DNA from: Paenibacillus xylanexedens
GTDB lineage: Bacteria > Bacillota > Bacilli > Paenibacillales > Paenibacillaceae
Direction of reading: 5' to 3'
DNA length: 64,000 bases
Assembly: GCF_007680605.1 (NCBI RefSeq)
Contig: NZ_VEIO01000001.1
Span: 558,001 to 622,000, forward strand
Shown: positions 46,183-54,941 of the stretch, one piece after another
Layout: each line of letters opens with the position of its first letter
Numbering within the stretch: the first letter of the stretch is position 1
Made by a program: the position numbers and the translations under genes
Notes under the pieces: generated by a model
Databases searched by the model: none
The model's input: only the letters and a program-made list of their open reading frames with translations
What the model was told of the DNA's origin: nothing

Positions 46183-47622
46183 ATGCAAAATACGGATCTA
46201 AGGTCATATGTCAAGAAACATCCAGATAATAAAATGGCATGGTACTTGTTAGGCAAAGAGTACCTTGGCGAAGGACAGGAAGGAAAGGCCAATTATTGTT
46301 TCCAACAAGCTGGCGAAGTGTATGAAGCTTTCGAGCGGAGTAAAGCCCCTGCTGACATATGGATGGACTATCAGGATAAGTTAGTAGAGATGTCTGAGCT
46401 CAAGGAGAAAAAGAAACGCAGACGGAAAATGTGGCTGACTCTGTTAATGCTACTACTGTTAGCGGGTTTACCGCCTGCAGATGCCCCTGGTGCCCATAAA
46501 GGGGCGACGGATGCCCTGTCTGAAGCATTGGAGTCAGAGGACGATACACCACATGCACAGCCTGCCAAAGAGCAACAAGGAGAGAGTATGACGTCCATAG
46601 AGCAGAGCAATGTGTTCACAGCGGCCGGATTTGGCAATGGAAATGATGGAGGGGATACTCTTGCTGCTGCCTGGTCTGGATCAGGTGCCGGAATGAATAC
46701 GACGGCTGTTCTCGGCATGCAGACATCGGAGAAATGGTCTGTCTGGAAGCGGGATATGCCAGTCAAATACATTATGCAGACCAATGAAAAAGGCAAGCTC
46801 ACGGCCCAGAGTTATGATGCAGAACAATGTAACTGTGAACCGCCTAAAGTATCCTCTAAGATCAAACGTATGGCCTCCGCGTGGACAGCCAAACAGGAGA
46901 CAGCCGCGGCGTTGTCAAGTGCAATCCTTTCATACCATAAACAACACAAAGCTTGGCCAAAGAGTGTCACAGCAATGGCCCAGCCGTTTCCTGACAATAT
47001 TTTGGGAGAAACTTCAGCTGAAATGAGTGAGATGTTTCCGCAGCTGTTGGCCGCTCATCAAGCCAAGGCTCAAGAGGCAAGTTCTAACGGTAATGGGAAA
47101 CAACAGGCTACCGGGTCATCCAAGAAGACAAAGGCACCGTTTGCTGATACGTTAGGGGGACAGCCTTTTTTTGAAGAGCCGCTTGAGATCGTGATCGACA
47201 AGAGTAACCACAGGCTGGCACTCATCAGCGGGGATACGATCATTCGGATGTATGAAGTGGGTCTGGGCGGAGATCGGACGCCTGAGGGCTCGTATGTCAT
47301 TACGGATAAAGTGGTTAATCCGAATGGCCACTCTAATGGAGAGTTCGGAACTCGAGGCATGCAGCTCTCGAATACGAATTATGCCATCCACGGGACTAAT
47401 GAGCCTGATAGCATTGGCCTTGATGAGTCCCTTGGATGTGTGAGGATGAGCAAAGCGGATGTGGAGGAGTTGTTCGCTCTTGCTCCGCAAGGAACTCCGG
47501 TGCGCATTGGTAAAGATCTGCTCCCAGAGCTAACATCTGTGCCAAAAACCGAACAGCGGTATAAGTACAAACTTGTTCCTCAGCAGAACAATCCAAACAA
47601 AACATATCACTGGCTAAATTGA
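46183..47622 (+). CDS. L,D-transpeptidase with TPR-like N-terminus
   Basis: 479 aa. Residues 1-75 resemble one or two TPR helices (DNKMAWYLLGKEYLGEGQEGKANYCFQQAGEVYEAF) and would be cytoplasmic. A membrane helix lies at about 83-97. A long low-complexity stretch follows outside. The YkuD domain at the C-terminus carries His403 (IHGTNEP) and the nucleophile Cys419 (SLGCVRM). It forms 3-3 cross-links or attaches proteins in the peptidoglycan. The cytoplasmic TPR-like part is an unusual addition. Confidence 0.92.
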   Translation: MQNTDLRSYVKKHPDNKMAWYLLGKEYLGEGQEGKANYCFQQAGEVYEAFERSKAPADIWMDYQDKLVEMSELKEKKKRRRKMWLTLLMLLLLAGLPPADAPGAHKGATDALSEALESEDDTPHAQPAKEQQGESMTSIEQSNVFTAAGFGNGNDGGDTLAAAWSGSGAGMNTTAVLGMQTSEKWSVWKRDMPVKYIMQTNEKGKLTAQSYDAEQCNCEPPKVSSKIKRMASAWTAKQETAAALSSAILSYHKQHKAWPKSVTAMAQPFPDNILGETSAEMSEMFPQLLAAHQAKAQEASSNGNGKQQATGSSKKTKAPFADTLGGQPFFEEPLEIVIDKSNHRLALISGDTIIRMYEVGLGGDRTPEGSYVITDKVVNPNGHSNGEFGTRGMQLSNTNYAIHGTNEPDSIGLDESLGCVRMSKADVEELFALAPQGTPVRIGKDLLPELTSVPKTEQRYKYKLVPQQNNPNKTYHWLN

Positions 47623-47708
47623 CTCTGCAGTTCTCTGATATAATCGTAAAGTTCCCATTGAGCTCAGAGATCACTATATGTAAGTTCGGTTAGTGCATGC
47701 TGATTCAA

Positions 47709-47846
47709 CTACATGTTGGCAATAATAAGCAGAGCACCAATGATAACGATCAAACCGCCAACGCTGGCTGCTGTCCATATGATGGCTTTGCGATTGACCT
47801 CTTCCTTTTTTTGTTGCAATGCAGGTGGTTTACGTTTCTGAGCCAT
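47709..47846 (-). CDS. Small membrane protein, 45 aa
   Basis: Reads MAQKRKPPALQQKKEEVNRK, then a hydrophobic helix (IIWTAASVGGLIVIIGALLIIA) and stop. AAGGAGG is nine bases before the ATG. A positive-inside N-terminus precedes the single helix. Function unknown. Confidence 0.7.
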   Translation of the reverse strand: MAQKRKPPALQQKKEEVNRKAIIWTAASVGGLIVIIGALLIIANM

Positions 47847-48100
47847 GGCTTTTTTCCTCCTTCATAGGTATCGAACTGGTCTAGAGTAACCATGCTTTCA
47901 TTGTAAAGAATTCAGCCCGCTATTTCCAGTGGGTAGGTGGATTTCTTATGCATAGATCATCTGATTTGAAATTTGTTTGTCTATGCGTAAATGACTTTCT
48001 TTTTGAGGGAGAAACGGCTAGACTTGTGTGTAGAGTTTTTTTACATATAAGAGACGGGGAGCGGCCATATGGCGTACCGAACCAGAACGGAGTGAGTGAT

Positions 48101-49198
48101 TTGTTGTACAAAAGTCTTGCTAAACCTTTATTATTCAAAATGGACCCTGAACAGGCCCATCATCTGATTATTGGTGGCCTAAGCGGTGTGGGCAGTGTCC
48201 GTCCAGTTCCGTCCGGACTACGTGTCATGTACGGTGTGCGTGAGACCCCGGATCTGGCGGTGGACATGTTCGGTTGTCATTTTCCTACACCGGTTGGTCT
48301 AGCCGCAGGTCTGGATAAAAACGGACAGGCTGTAACCGGCTTCTCTTCGATTGGGTTCGGATTTATGGAGGTTGGAACGGTGACACCGCTCGCACAGTCT
48401 GGCAATGATCAACCCCGTCTATTCCGTTTACCGCCAGATGAAGCGCTGGTGAACCGGATGGGCTTCAACAATCTGGGTGCAGAAGCGATGGCAGGCGAGC
48501 TGGCGCGTCTTCAAGAACGTCGTATCCCTGTAGCGGTCAATATTGGAAAAAATAAAGTCACTCCAAATGAGGAAGCTCATCTGGATTATGCGAAATGTAT
48601 ACAGGCGTTATATACTTATGCAGATTTGTTTGTGGTCAATATCAGTTCACCAAATACACCGGATTTGCGTAATCTGCAACATGGGAATGAATTGAAAGAA
48701 CTGCTGGCTGCAGTAATGGAAGAGATGAACCGCCAACAGGCTAAGGTTGGTGGAGCAGCCAAATCCGTGCTTGTCAAAATAGCGCCCGACGTGAATGAGC
48801 AAGAACTCGAATATATGGTTGGTACGATTGCGGCGAGTGGGGTGTCGGGTATCATTGCGACGAATACAACGATTAGTCGTGAAGGTCTCTCGCATCAGCA
48901 CGCGAAGGAAACGGGCGGGCTCAGTGGAAAGCCGCTACGTGAACGTTCAACAGAAATCATTCGTCAGGTATACAGACAGACTGAAGGCAAGCTTCCCATC
49001 ATCGGCTCGGGTGGCATTTTCACTAGTGAGGATGCGTATGAGAAAATCAAAGCCGGGGCAAGCCTGGTAGAAATCTATACTGCGTTAATCTATGAAGGAC
49101 CAGAAGTAAACCGCAGAATCCATGCTGGATTGCGCGAGTTACTGCGTAAGGACGGATATCACCATATTTCAGAGGCGGTTGGTGCAGACCACCGTTAA
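48101..49198 (+). CDS. pyrD: Dihydroorotate dehydrogenase (quinone), class 2
   Basis: FMN enzyme of pyrimidine synthesis, membrane associated, uses quinone; 365 aa. An N-terminal helix LLYKSLAKPLLFKMDPEQAHHL is the class 2 membrane tether. VGLAAGLDKNG, VNISSPNTPDLRNLQ, ATNTTISR and GSGGIFTSEDAYEKI are the FMN and substrate motifs. TTG 48101 (or 48104) follows CGGAGTGA; a longer frame has no support. It lies apart from any pyr operon. The leader has a GCATAGA/TCTATGC hairpin at 47950-47987. Confidence 0.92.
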   Translation: MLYKSLAKPLLFKMDPEQAHHLIIGGLSGVGSVRPVPSGLRVMYGVRETPDLAVDMFGCHFPTPVGLAAGLDKNGQAVTGFSSIGFGFMEVGTVTPLAQSGNDQPRLFRLPPDEALVNRMGFNNLGAEAMAGELARLQERRIPVAVNIGKNKVTPNEEAHLDYAKCIQALYTYADLFVVNISSPNTPDLRNLQHGNELKELLAAVMEEMNRQQAKVGGAAKSVLVKIAPDVNEQELEYMVGTIAASGVSGIIATNTTISREGLSHQHAKETGGLSGKPLRERSTEIIRQVYRQTEGKLPIIGSGGIFTSEDAYEKIKAGASLVEIYTALIYEGPEVNRRIHAGLRELLRKDGYHHISEAVGADHR

Positions 49199-49331
49199 AG
49201 AGCGATATACCCCCAGAACACGAATATTAGAAGCGTGGGAGAGTGTATAATGGATCGGGACTCTTCCCCCCGGCAAACATCATGTATAATGGATAAGAAC
49301 AGGGGATGCTATAGAGACAGGAGGCTTAACG

Positions 49332-50147
49332 ATGGACGGTAGAGACTGGGGTACATTTTTACTTCCTTATGAACAAGCGGTAGAGGAATTGAAGGTCAAA
49401 TTCAAAACGATGCGGGCCGAATTGAAGAAACGGGAAGAATATGCCCCGATAGAATTCGTTACGGGCCGTGTCAAAAAAATCTCCAGTATTCTGGAAAAGT
49501 CAAGACGTCTGAATGTTGCACTGGATGATGTGGAGACCGGGATAGAGGATATTGCGGGTATTCGGATTATGTGTCAGTTCGTGGATGATATTAGGCGTGT
49601 TGCCGAATACATCAGAGCACGGAAGGATTTAACCGTATTGATTGAAAAAGATTATATAACCAACTTCAAAGAAAGCGGTTATCGCAGTTTTCATATGATC
49701 ATTGAGTATCCTGTACAGACGGCCTTGGGGCAGAAAAAAGTGCTTGCCGAAATTCAGATTCGGACACTTGCCATGAATTTCTGGGCAACGATTGAACATT
49801 CCTTGAGCTATAAATACCGGGAAAGCCTGCCGGAAGATATGCGAGCCAGACTTAAGAAAACAGCGGAGGCTGCTTTCGTCCTCGATAATGAGATGTCAGC
49901 GATCCGTCTACAGATTCTGGAAGCGCAGAAGGCATTCGAGGATGATTCCAATATTGTGTCAAGAACGCTCAGCATCATTCAACAGCTGTATTTCTATCAT
50001 CTGGTTCATGAGGCAATTGAAGCACAGAGACGATTTAATGACTGCTGGGAACGGAATGATATGGAGGGGCTCAAAGCGCTGCTGGATGATGTGAAAGAAC
50101 TTCTGAACAACGCCAGAAAGGGCGAAAATCCAGATGAGCAGTTATGA
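49332..50147 (+). CDS. sasB: Small alarmone synthetase (YjbM/RelQ type)
   Basis: Makes (p)ppGpp from ATP and GDP/GTP; 271 aa, no HD hydrolase domain. The RelA_SpoT synthetase domain matches YjbM closely: LVPYEQAVEEL-like start, IEFVTGRVKKISSILEK, EDIAGIRIMCQFVDDI, YRSFHMIIEYP and EIQIRTLAMNFWATIEHSLSYKY. YjbM is about 211 aa; here a helical tail of about 60 residues follows, ending NARKGENPDEQL. It overlaps the DUF309 gene by 14 nt. Confidence 0.93.
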   Translation: MDGRDWGTFLLPYEQAVEELKVKFKTMRAELKKREEYAPIEFVTGRVKKISSILEKSRRLNVALDDVETGIEDIAGIRIMCQFVDDIRRVAEYIRARKDLTVLIEKDYITNFKESGYRSFHMIIEYPVQTALGQKKVLAEIQIRTLAMNFWATIEHSLSYKYRESLPEDMRARLKKTAEAAFVLDNEMSAIRLQILEAQKAFEDDSNIVSRTLSIIQQLYFYHLVHEAIEAQRRFNDCWERNDMEGLKALLDDVKELLNNARKGENPDEQL

Positions 50148-50655
50148 ACCGCTCTACATTGATTATCTGATTTATTTTAATCGGGATCGGGACTATTTCG
50201 AGTGTCATGAGGTGCTTGAAGAATTGTGGTTGGAACGAGACCGAGATCCGCTATACAAAGGCCTGTTGCAAATCGCGGTGGGACTATATCATTACAGAAA
50301 TCGTAATTTTCGCGGCGGACGAATGATGTTGCAAAGTTCTCTGGAACTACTGGAATCGTATCCTGACATTATTCTCGGTATCCGTCTGGGCGAGTTGAAA
50401 GCAGACGTTCACAGCATTGTAAACGAGTTACAGGATCATGATCCTGAAAAACTTGAGTATCGTGATCTGTCTATCCTTATTGAGGATAAGGCACTTGTTG
50501 AGCATATGCAGAAAAGGTCGCTGGAGCTGAAACCTAATGTTCCGCAGCGGCGAAGTCCAACCCGAGGACGAATTTACGAAGAGAAAATGAAGGCTCTACA
50601 GCAGACGGAGTTACAAGAGCACGACGAGAACGCTAATCATCAAGCAAATAATTAG
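50134..50655 (+). CDS. DUF309 domain protein
   Basis: 173 aa. Helical DUF309 core YLIYFNRDRDYFECHEVLEELWLER...YKGLLQIAVGLYHYRNRNFRGG, with the FECHEVLE signature, then a charged, probably flexible tail. The function of the family is unknown; B. subtilis YpuF belongs to it. The start lies inside the synthetase gene (14-nt overlap), so translation is probably coupled. Confidence 0.88.
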   Translation: MSSYEPLYIDYLIYFNRDRDYFECHEVLEELWLERDRDPLYKGLLQIAVGLYHYRNRNFRGGRMMLQSSLELLESYPDIILGIRLGELKADVHSIVNELQDHDPEKLEYRDLSILIEDKALVEHMQKRSLELKPNVPQRRSPTRGRIYEEKMKALQQTELQEHDENANHQANN

Positions 50656-50683
50656 GGTCCTACATCCTATGTTTGTATAACAA

Positions 50684-50726
50684 GACACCCCGACGATTCC
50701 TTTACAGGAATGATCGGGGTGTTTTT
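50684..50726. terminator. Terminator after DUF309
   Basis: ACACCCCGA..ATTCCT / AGGAAT..TCGGGGTGT stem then T5. Confidence 0.88.
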
Positions 50727-50764
50727 GGTTTATTGGATTTGATTTTTACCCAAAGTTCATCGAA

Positions 50765-51313
50765 CTAGCTTTTACTTGGAGTTGCACTGCCTTTATACTT
50801 ATCGAAAAATTGCTTGTAGTCGTCCAGGGTATAACCGTTGTCGCTTCCGTTCTCTTTCAAACCGCCAACCATACGGTCTTTCTCAACGCCATCTTGGTAA
50901 TAGACAAGTGTAGGTGTAAATTCAATGTTGTAATCTGTCCAGCCGGATTCGAACTCGCGCAGGTTAAACTGTGGAAGCTTAATTCCTTCACTGTCTACCA
51001 GCGGCATTAATTGAGGTGTCGTTGCACGGCAGTGTGAGCAGTCGGAAGCGAAGAAATAAACAAAGAAGCTATCCTTGTTATCAATTCTGGCTTTCAGATC
51101 AGCCGGCAGGATGATTTGTTGATAGTTGGGATCAGTGAGCAATTCCCGTGTAGCCGGATTAAGCTTGGAAGCTGCAATGCCATAAGCGTTTTCTACAGTA
51201 TCCATCTGTTTCTTGGATTGTTGGTTCACGAGAACCAGCGCAGCAATCATGACGACTAGTATGCCGAGGAAGATAAGGATTGTGGCGCTTTTCTTTTTCT
51301 TCTTGGAATTCAT
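50765..51313 (-). CDS. Membrane-anchored thioredoxin-fold protein
   Basis: 182 aa. Basic KKKKK start and one membrane helix (residues 10-29), then an extracytoplasmic thioredoxin domain with active site DCSHCRATTP and cis-Pro segment EFTPTLVYY. CSHC resembles bacteriocin-transport or BdbA-like thiol oxidoreductases. GGGGGATG precedes the ATG. Stand-alone. Confidence 0.88.
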   Translation of the reverse strand: MNSKKKKKSATILIFLGILVVMIAALVLVNQQSKKQMDTVENAYGIAASKLNPATRELLTDPNYQQIILPADLKARIDNKDSFFVYFFASDCSHCRATTPQLMPLVDSEGIKLPQFNLREFESGWTDYNIEFTPTLVYYQDGVEKDRMVGGLKENGSDNGYTLDDYKQFFDKYKGSATPSKS

Positions 51314-51520
51314 TGTTCATCCCCCATCATTCATATCGAGATAAAATTGCAACAAAAATATAGGCTGGGATAATATTCATAAACAACCGAATTTTTGCTG
51401 ATCAAACAATCTATTAGCATTATACTACATTACACGCTGTAGTGGAATACACATGATAGGATAGGCAAGGAAAATCAGGATATGATAACATAGAGCAATA
51501 TGTCATTTTAACAGGATAGG

Positions 51521-53227
51521 ATGAGTGGAACTATGGCCGTACAGTTGCCCTTGGACTTCGCAGAGCGAATGAAACGTTTGCTTGGCGATGAATTTGAATC
51601 TTTTATGAAATCGTATGAACAATCCCCGCATGCCGGTCTCCGCGTAAACACGCTTAAAATATCAATGGAACAATTTAAAGAGATTGCCCCGTTTGACTTA
51701 AGACCTGTTCCATGGTGCGAAACGGGTTTTTACGTGCCTCATGGGGTGAAGCCTGGCCTGCATCCTTATTACCACGCGGGTCTCTATTATATTCAGGAAC
51801 CGAGTGCAATGGCTCCCGTGGAACAATTGAACGTACAGCCTGGAGATCGCGTGCTCGACTTGTGTGCTGCTCCCGGGGGGAAGTCAACCCAGATTGCTGC
51901 CAAGTTGCAAGGTAAAGGGGTGCTTGTCACGAATGACATTCATGCAGAGCGAACCAAAGCACTTGCCAAAAACGTGGAGCTGTACGGTGTGAGAAATGCC
52001 GTTGTGCTGAATGAGTCACCTGAGCGCATTGCAGATGCATTTCCTCATTATTTTGATAAAGTGTTGATCGATGCACCGTGCTCAGGCGAAGGCATGTTCC
52101 GTAAGGATGAAGACATGGTGAAATCATGGGAACATCATTCTGTGGAGAAGTGTGTGTTGATGCAGCGAGATATTCTCGAAATCGCAGCGCGGTTATTGGC
52201 TCCAGGAGGCACGATTGTTTATTCCACCTGTACCTTTGCGCCGGAGGAAAACGAAGCGATGATCGCCGAGTTTTTGAACTTGAATCGTGATTTTTCAGTA
52301 GTTCATATTGCTGACACCGCGGGATTTGCCCCAGGGCGCCCGGATTGGGTGCGTGAGATGTTGCCGGAGCAGGCAGCGGAGACAGAAGAAGTGCTGGATC
52401 AGACGTGTGGCACAGCCCGATTATGGCCTCACTTGTTAGAAGGAGAGGGACATTATGTTGCTGTGATAAAACACTCTGATGAATCTAATCCAGAGTTAGA
52501 CCAAGAGTTACATGAAAAACAACGTGGTGCTGAACAACGTGTGCCTGATTCCGGATTGTTGCATGAACCGAGTGAGGATCGTTCCTTTTTACGATCGGCT
52601 TCGCTTCCTATGACCAAAGCCGATCGTAAAAAGGAACGTTTGTTACGGGTTGAATCCAGAGAAAGCAACGACAAAAGTACACGAGGTGGTAAACACACCG
52701 TTAAACCAGGCAAGAAAGGGAAAGAGGCTGGTGGTCGCAAGTCTGAGCGAGGGCAAGGACGAGGTGCGGATTCCAGTTCCGTTGATCCATTAGCGGTCTA
52801 CGCTCAGTTTGTAAATGAGAATCTGGTTATAACGCTCGAAGGCGAAACGGTATGTTACGGGGATCGTGTCTATCAGTCAGCGGTAGGTGCTGCCCGTCTG
52901 GAAGGGTTGAAAGTGATTCGCCCCGGATGGTTTATGGGCACGGTTAAAAACGGGAGATTCGTTCCTTCGCATCCGTTAGCGTGCGCGTTGCGTGCATCCG
53001 AGGCACATCGAAGTGTGCATCTGTCTTCTGAAGATGGAGAAGCAGTGAGGTACCTGAAAGGGGAAACGCTGAACGTAGAGCAAGGACGGCTTAACCTTCT
53101 GGAAGGAACAGCGCCTAAGGGTTATGTGCTCGTATGCGTGGATGGATATGCGGCCGGTTGGGGCAAATGGCTGGATGGTGTATTGAAAAATGAATATCCT
53201 GCAGGATGGAGGTGGACATCGGTATGA
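51521..53227 (+). CDS. RsmF/NSUN-like rRNA (cytosine-C5) methyltransferase
   Basis: SAM-dependent RNA m5C methyltransferase, 568 aa. The methyltransferase domain (about residues 1-310) has the SAM motif LDLCAAPGGKST, the first cysteine DAPCSGEGMF and the catalytic cysteine YSTCTFAPEENE. A long polar linker (about 315-425) contains the inverted repeat at 52580-52638. The C-terminal PUA-like RsmF domain follows. Start at 51521 or ATG 51533. The stop overlaps the pseudouridine synthase start. Confidence 0.93.
   Translation: MSGTMAVQLPLDFAERMKRLLGDEFESFMKSYEQSPHAGLRVNTLKISMEQFKEIAPFDLRPVPWCETGFYVPHGVKPGLHPYYHAGLYYIQEPSAMAPVEQLNVQPGDRVLDLCAAPGGKSTQIAAKLQGKGVLVTNDIHAERTKALAKNVELYGVRNAVVLNESPERIADAFPHYFDKVLIDAPCSGEGMFRKDEDMVKSWEHHSVEKCVLMQRDILEIAARLLAPGGTIVYSTCTFAPEENEAMIAEFLNLNRDFSVVHIADTAGFAPGRPDWVREMLPEQAAETEEVLDQTCGTARLWPHLLEGEGHYVAVIKHSDESNPELDQELHEKQRGAEQRVPDSGLLHEPSEDRSFLRSASLPMTKADRKKERLLRVESRESNDKSTRGGKHTVKPGKKGKEAGGRKSERGQGRGADSSSVDPLAVYAQFVNENLVITLEGETVCYGDRVYQSAVGAARLEGLKVIRPGWFMGTVKNGRFVPSHPLACALRASEAHRSVHLSSEDGEAVRYLKGETLNVEQGRLNLLEGTAPKGYVLVCVDGYAAGWGKWLDGVLKNEYPAGWRWTSV
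52580..52638. repeat. Perfect 22-bp inverted repeat inside the RsmF-like gene
   Basis: Left arm 52580-52601, right arm 52617-52638, each 22 nt and perfectly complementary, around a 15-nt loop. It is translated in frame as RSFLRSASLPMTKADRKKER within the linker of the methyltransferase. It has the size and symmetry of a dispersed palindromic element. No second copy was found by eye in this window. Confidence 0.85.
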
Positions 53228-53985
53228 GTGGGAAAGGCAAACAAACGCAGCGATTGGATAAAATTTTAAGTCATATGGGTATAGGTACACGCAGTGAGCT
53301 TAAAAAAATGGTAAAGCAGGGACGTATTCATGTGGATGGCAAAGCGGTAAAGGACAGCGGCATGCAGGTTGATCCGGCAATAAACATCATTAAAGCGGAT
53401 GGTGAGCGGATTGTCTACCGTGAAATGATCTATTTGATGCTTCATAAACCGCCGGGTGTCGTATCTGCGACGGAAGATGCTCGGGATAAGACGGTGCTGG
53501 ATCTGCTACGCAAGGAAGATCGTGTTTTTCAACCATTCCCGGTAGGGAGGCTGGACAAAGATACGGAGGGACTTCTTATTTTAACAAACGATGGCCCTCT
53601 TGCCCATGATCTGTTATCCCCTCGAAAACATGTACCCAAAACATACGAAGCACGGGTGCTCGGGAAAGTGGAGGAAGAGGATGTGCAGCGTTTCGCAGCT
53701 GGCGTTCAACTCGATGACGGGTATGAGACCATGCCGGCTGAGCTGACTGTGCTCGGATATGAGGAAACAGATGAAGGCATCGTATCGCTTATTTCGCTAA
53801 TTATCCATGAAGGGAAGTTTCATCAAGTCAAACGCATGTTCCAGGCAGTGGACAAACGTGTCATTTACCTGAAACGTGTAGCCATGGGAGAACTGAAGCT
53901 GGCTTCCGATTTGGCGATCGGGAGTTACCGCGAGTTAACCGCAGAAGAGCTGACTTGTTTACGAAACAATAATGCAGCCAACTAA
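53224..53985 (+). CDS. Pseudouridine synthase, RsuA/RluB family
   Basis: 253 aa. N-terminal S4 RNA-binding domain (QRLDKILSHMGIGTRSELKKMVKQGRIHVDG), then the catalytic domain with GRLDKDTEGLLILTNDG carrying the catalytic aspartate, and KFHQVKRMFQAV. Modifies rRNA, probably 16S as RsuA does. Start ATG 53224 behind GGAGGTG, overlapping the methyltransferase stop by 4 nt, so two rRNA modification genes are coupled. Confidence 0.93.
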   Translation: MSGKGKQTQRLDKILSHMGIGTRSELKKMVKQGRIHVDGKAVKDSGMQVDPAINIIKADGERIVYREMIYLMLHKPPGVVSATEDARDKTVLDLLRKEDRVFQPFPVGRLDKDTEGLLILTNDGPLAHDLLSPRKHVPKTYEARVLGKVEEEDVQRFAAGVQLDDGYETMPAELTVLGYEETDEGIVSLISLIIHEGKFHQVKRMFQAVDKRVIYLKRVAMGELKLASDLAIGSYRELTAEELTCLRNNNAAN

Positions 53986-54007
53986 ACACAGATGGGATGA
54001 AGAGCAT

Positions 54008-54811
54008 ATGACTTACAAATTGATTGCACTGGATGTTGACGGAACTTTATTGAATGATGATCATGAATTGACTGAATGGACACAAGAAACGTTGATTCAG
54101 GCTTCGCGCCAAGGAGCAGAGATTGTGCTTTGTTCAGGCCGAGGCCCTGCCAACACGATTCCTTTTATGAAACAGATGGGGCTGGATGGTTATGTTATTA
54201 CGCATAACGGTGCGGTTACTGCGCAAGTGGAGACACGTGAAGTCATTCATCAGTTTGCTTTGGATACCCAGGGGCTGGAGCCTATTATGACATACTGCCG
54301 TGAAAATGGTGTACATTTCGATATCAATACCGCCTTTGGGCTATATGTAGATCAACCCGAAGGTTTGGAATTGCAGGTAAGGCAGATGTATTATAATTTC
54401 CTGGCTGAGCCGCTTAAGCTTCCTCGGTGGGCGGATATGACTGAACCTCTGGCGAAGTTTACAGCTTTTGGCCCCATCGAGCAGATGGATGCGGTCCAGC
54501 GCGAGTGGACGTCTTGGAACTTGCCTTATTACATGACACGCAGCGGCGACTTTTTCATTGATCTGATGCATCCCGAGGCTTCCAAAGGAGCGGCGCTTAA
54601 AATGCTGGCTGATTCCAAAGGCATTGCGCCTTCTGAGATCATGGCGATCGGCAACTATTTTAATGATATTACAATGCTGACGTTTGCTGGTAAAGGGATT
54701 GCGATGGATAACTCTCCAGAAGAGGTGAAGGCCGCATCCGATGAAGTGACCCTGTCCAACAATGATGAAGGGGTTGCTCACGCGATCCACAAGTATATTT
54801 TGTCCGTATAA
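54008..54811 (+). CDS. Cof-type HAD phosphatase
   Basis: 267 aa. HAD motif I LDVDGTLL, motif II CSGRG, motif III lysine in SKGAALKML, motif IV GNYFNDITML (commonly GDSxND; the Asn in the second place is a small deviation). Cap type IIB. Dephosphorylates sugar phosphates or flavin/PLP; substrate unknown. ATG 54008; 22 nt after the pseudouridine synthase. Confidence 0.92.
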   Translation: MTYKLIALDVDGTLLNDDHELTEWTQETLIQASRQGAEIVLCSGRGPANTIPFMKQMGLDGYVITHNGAVTAQVETREVIHQFALDTQGLEPIMTYCRENGVHFDINTAFGLYVDQPEGLELQVRQMYYNFLAEPLKLPRWADMTEPLAKFTAFGPIEQMDAVQREWTSWNLPYYMTRSGDFFIDLMHPEASKGAALKMLADSKGIAPSEIMAIGNYFNDITMLTFAGKGIAMDNSPEEVKAASDEVTLSNNDEGVAHAIHKYILSV

Positions 54812-54941
54812 ATCTTCTGTTGCTTGTTTACTTGACCTGCGAAAATGGCCCCAATCGTCGTTCGAAAATGTACAGTGCCTCATAAACTACTGTCTCCAAG
54901 GGCATCCTAAGAGAATACGTTAGGAATGAGGAGGACTGTCA

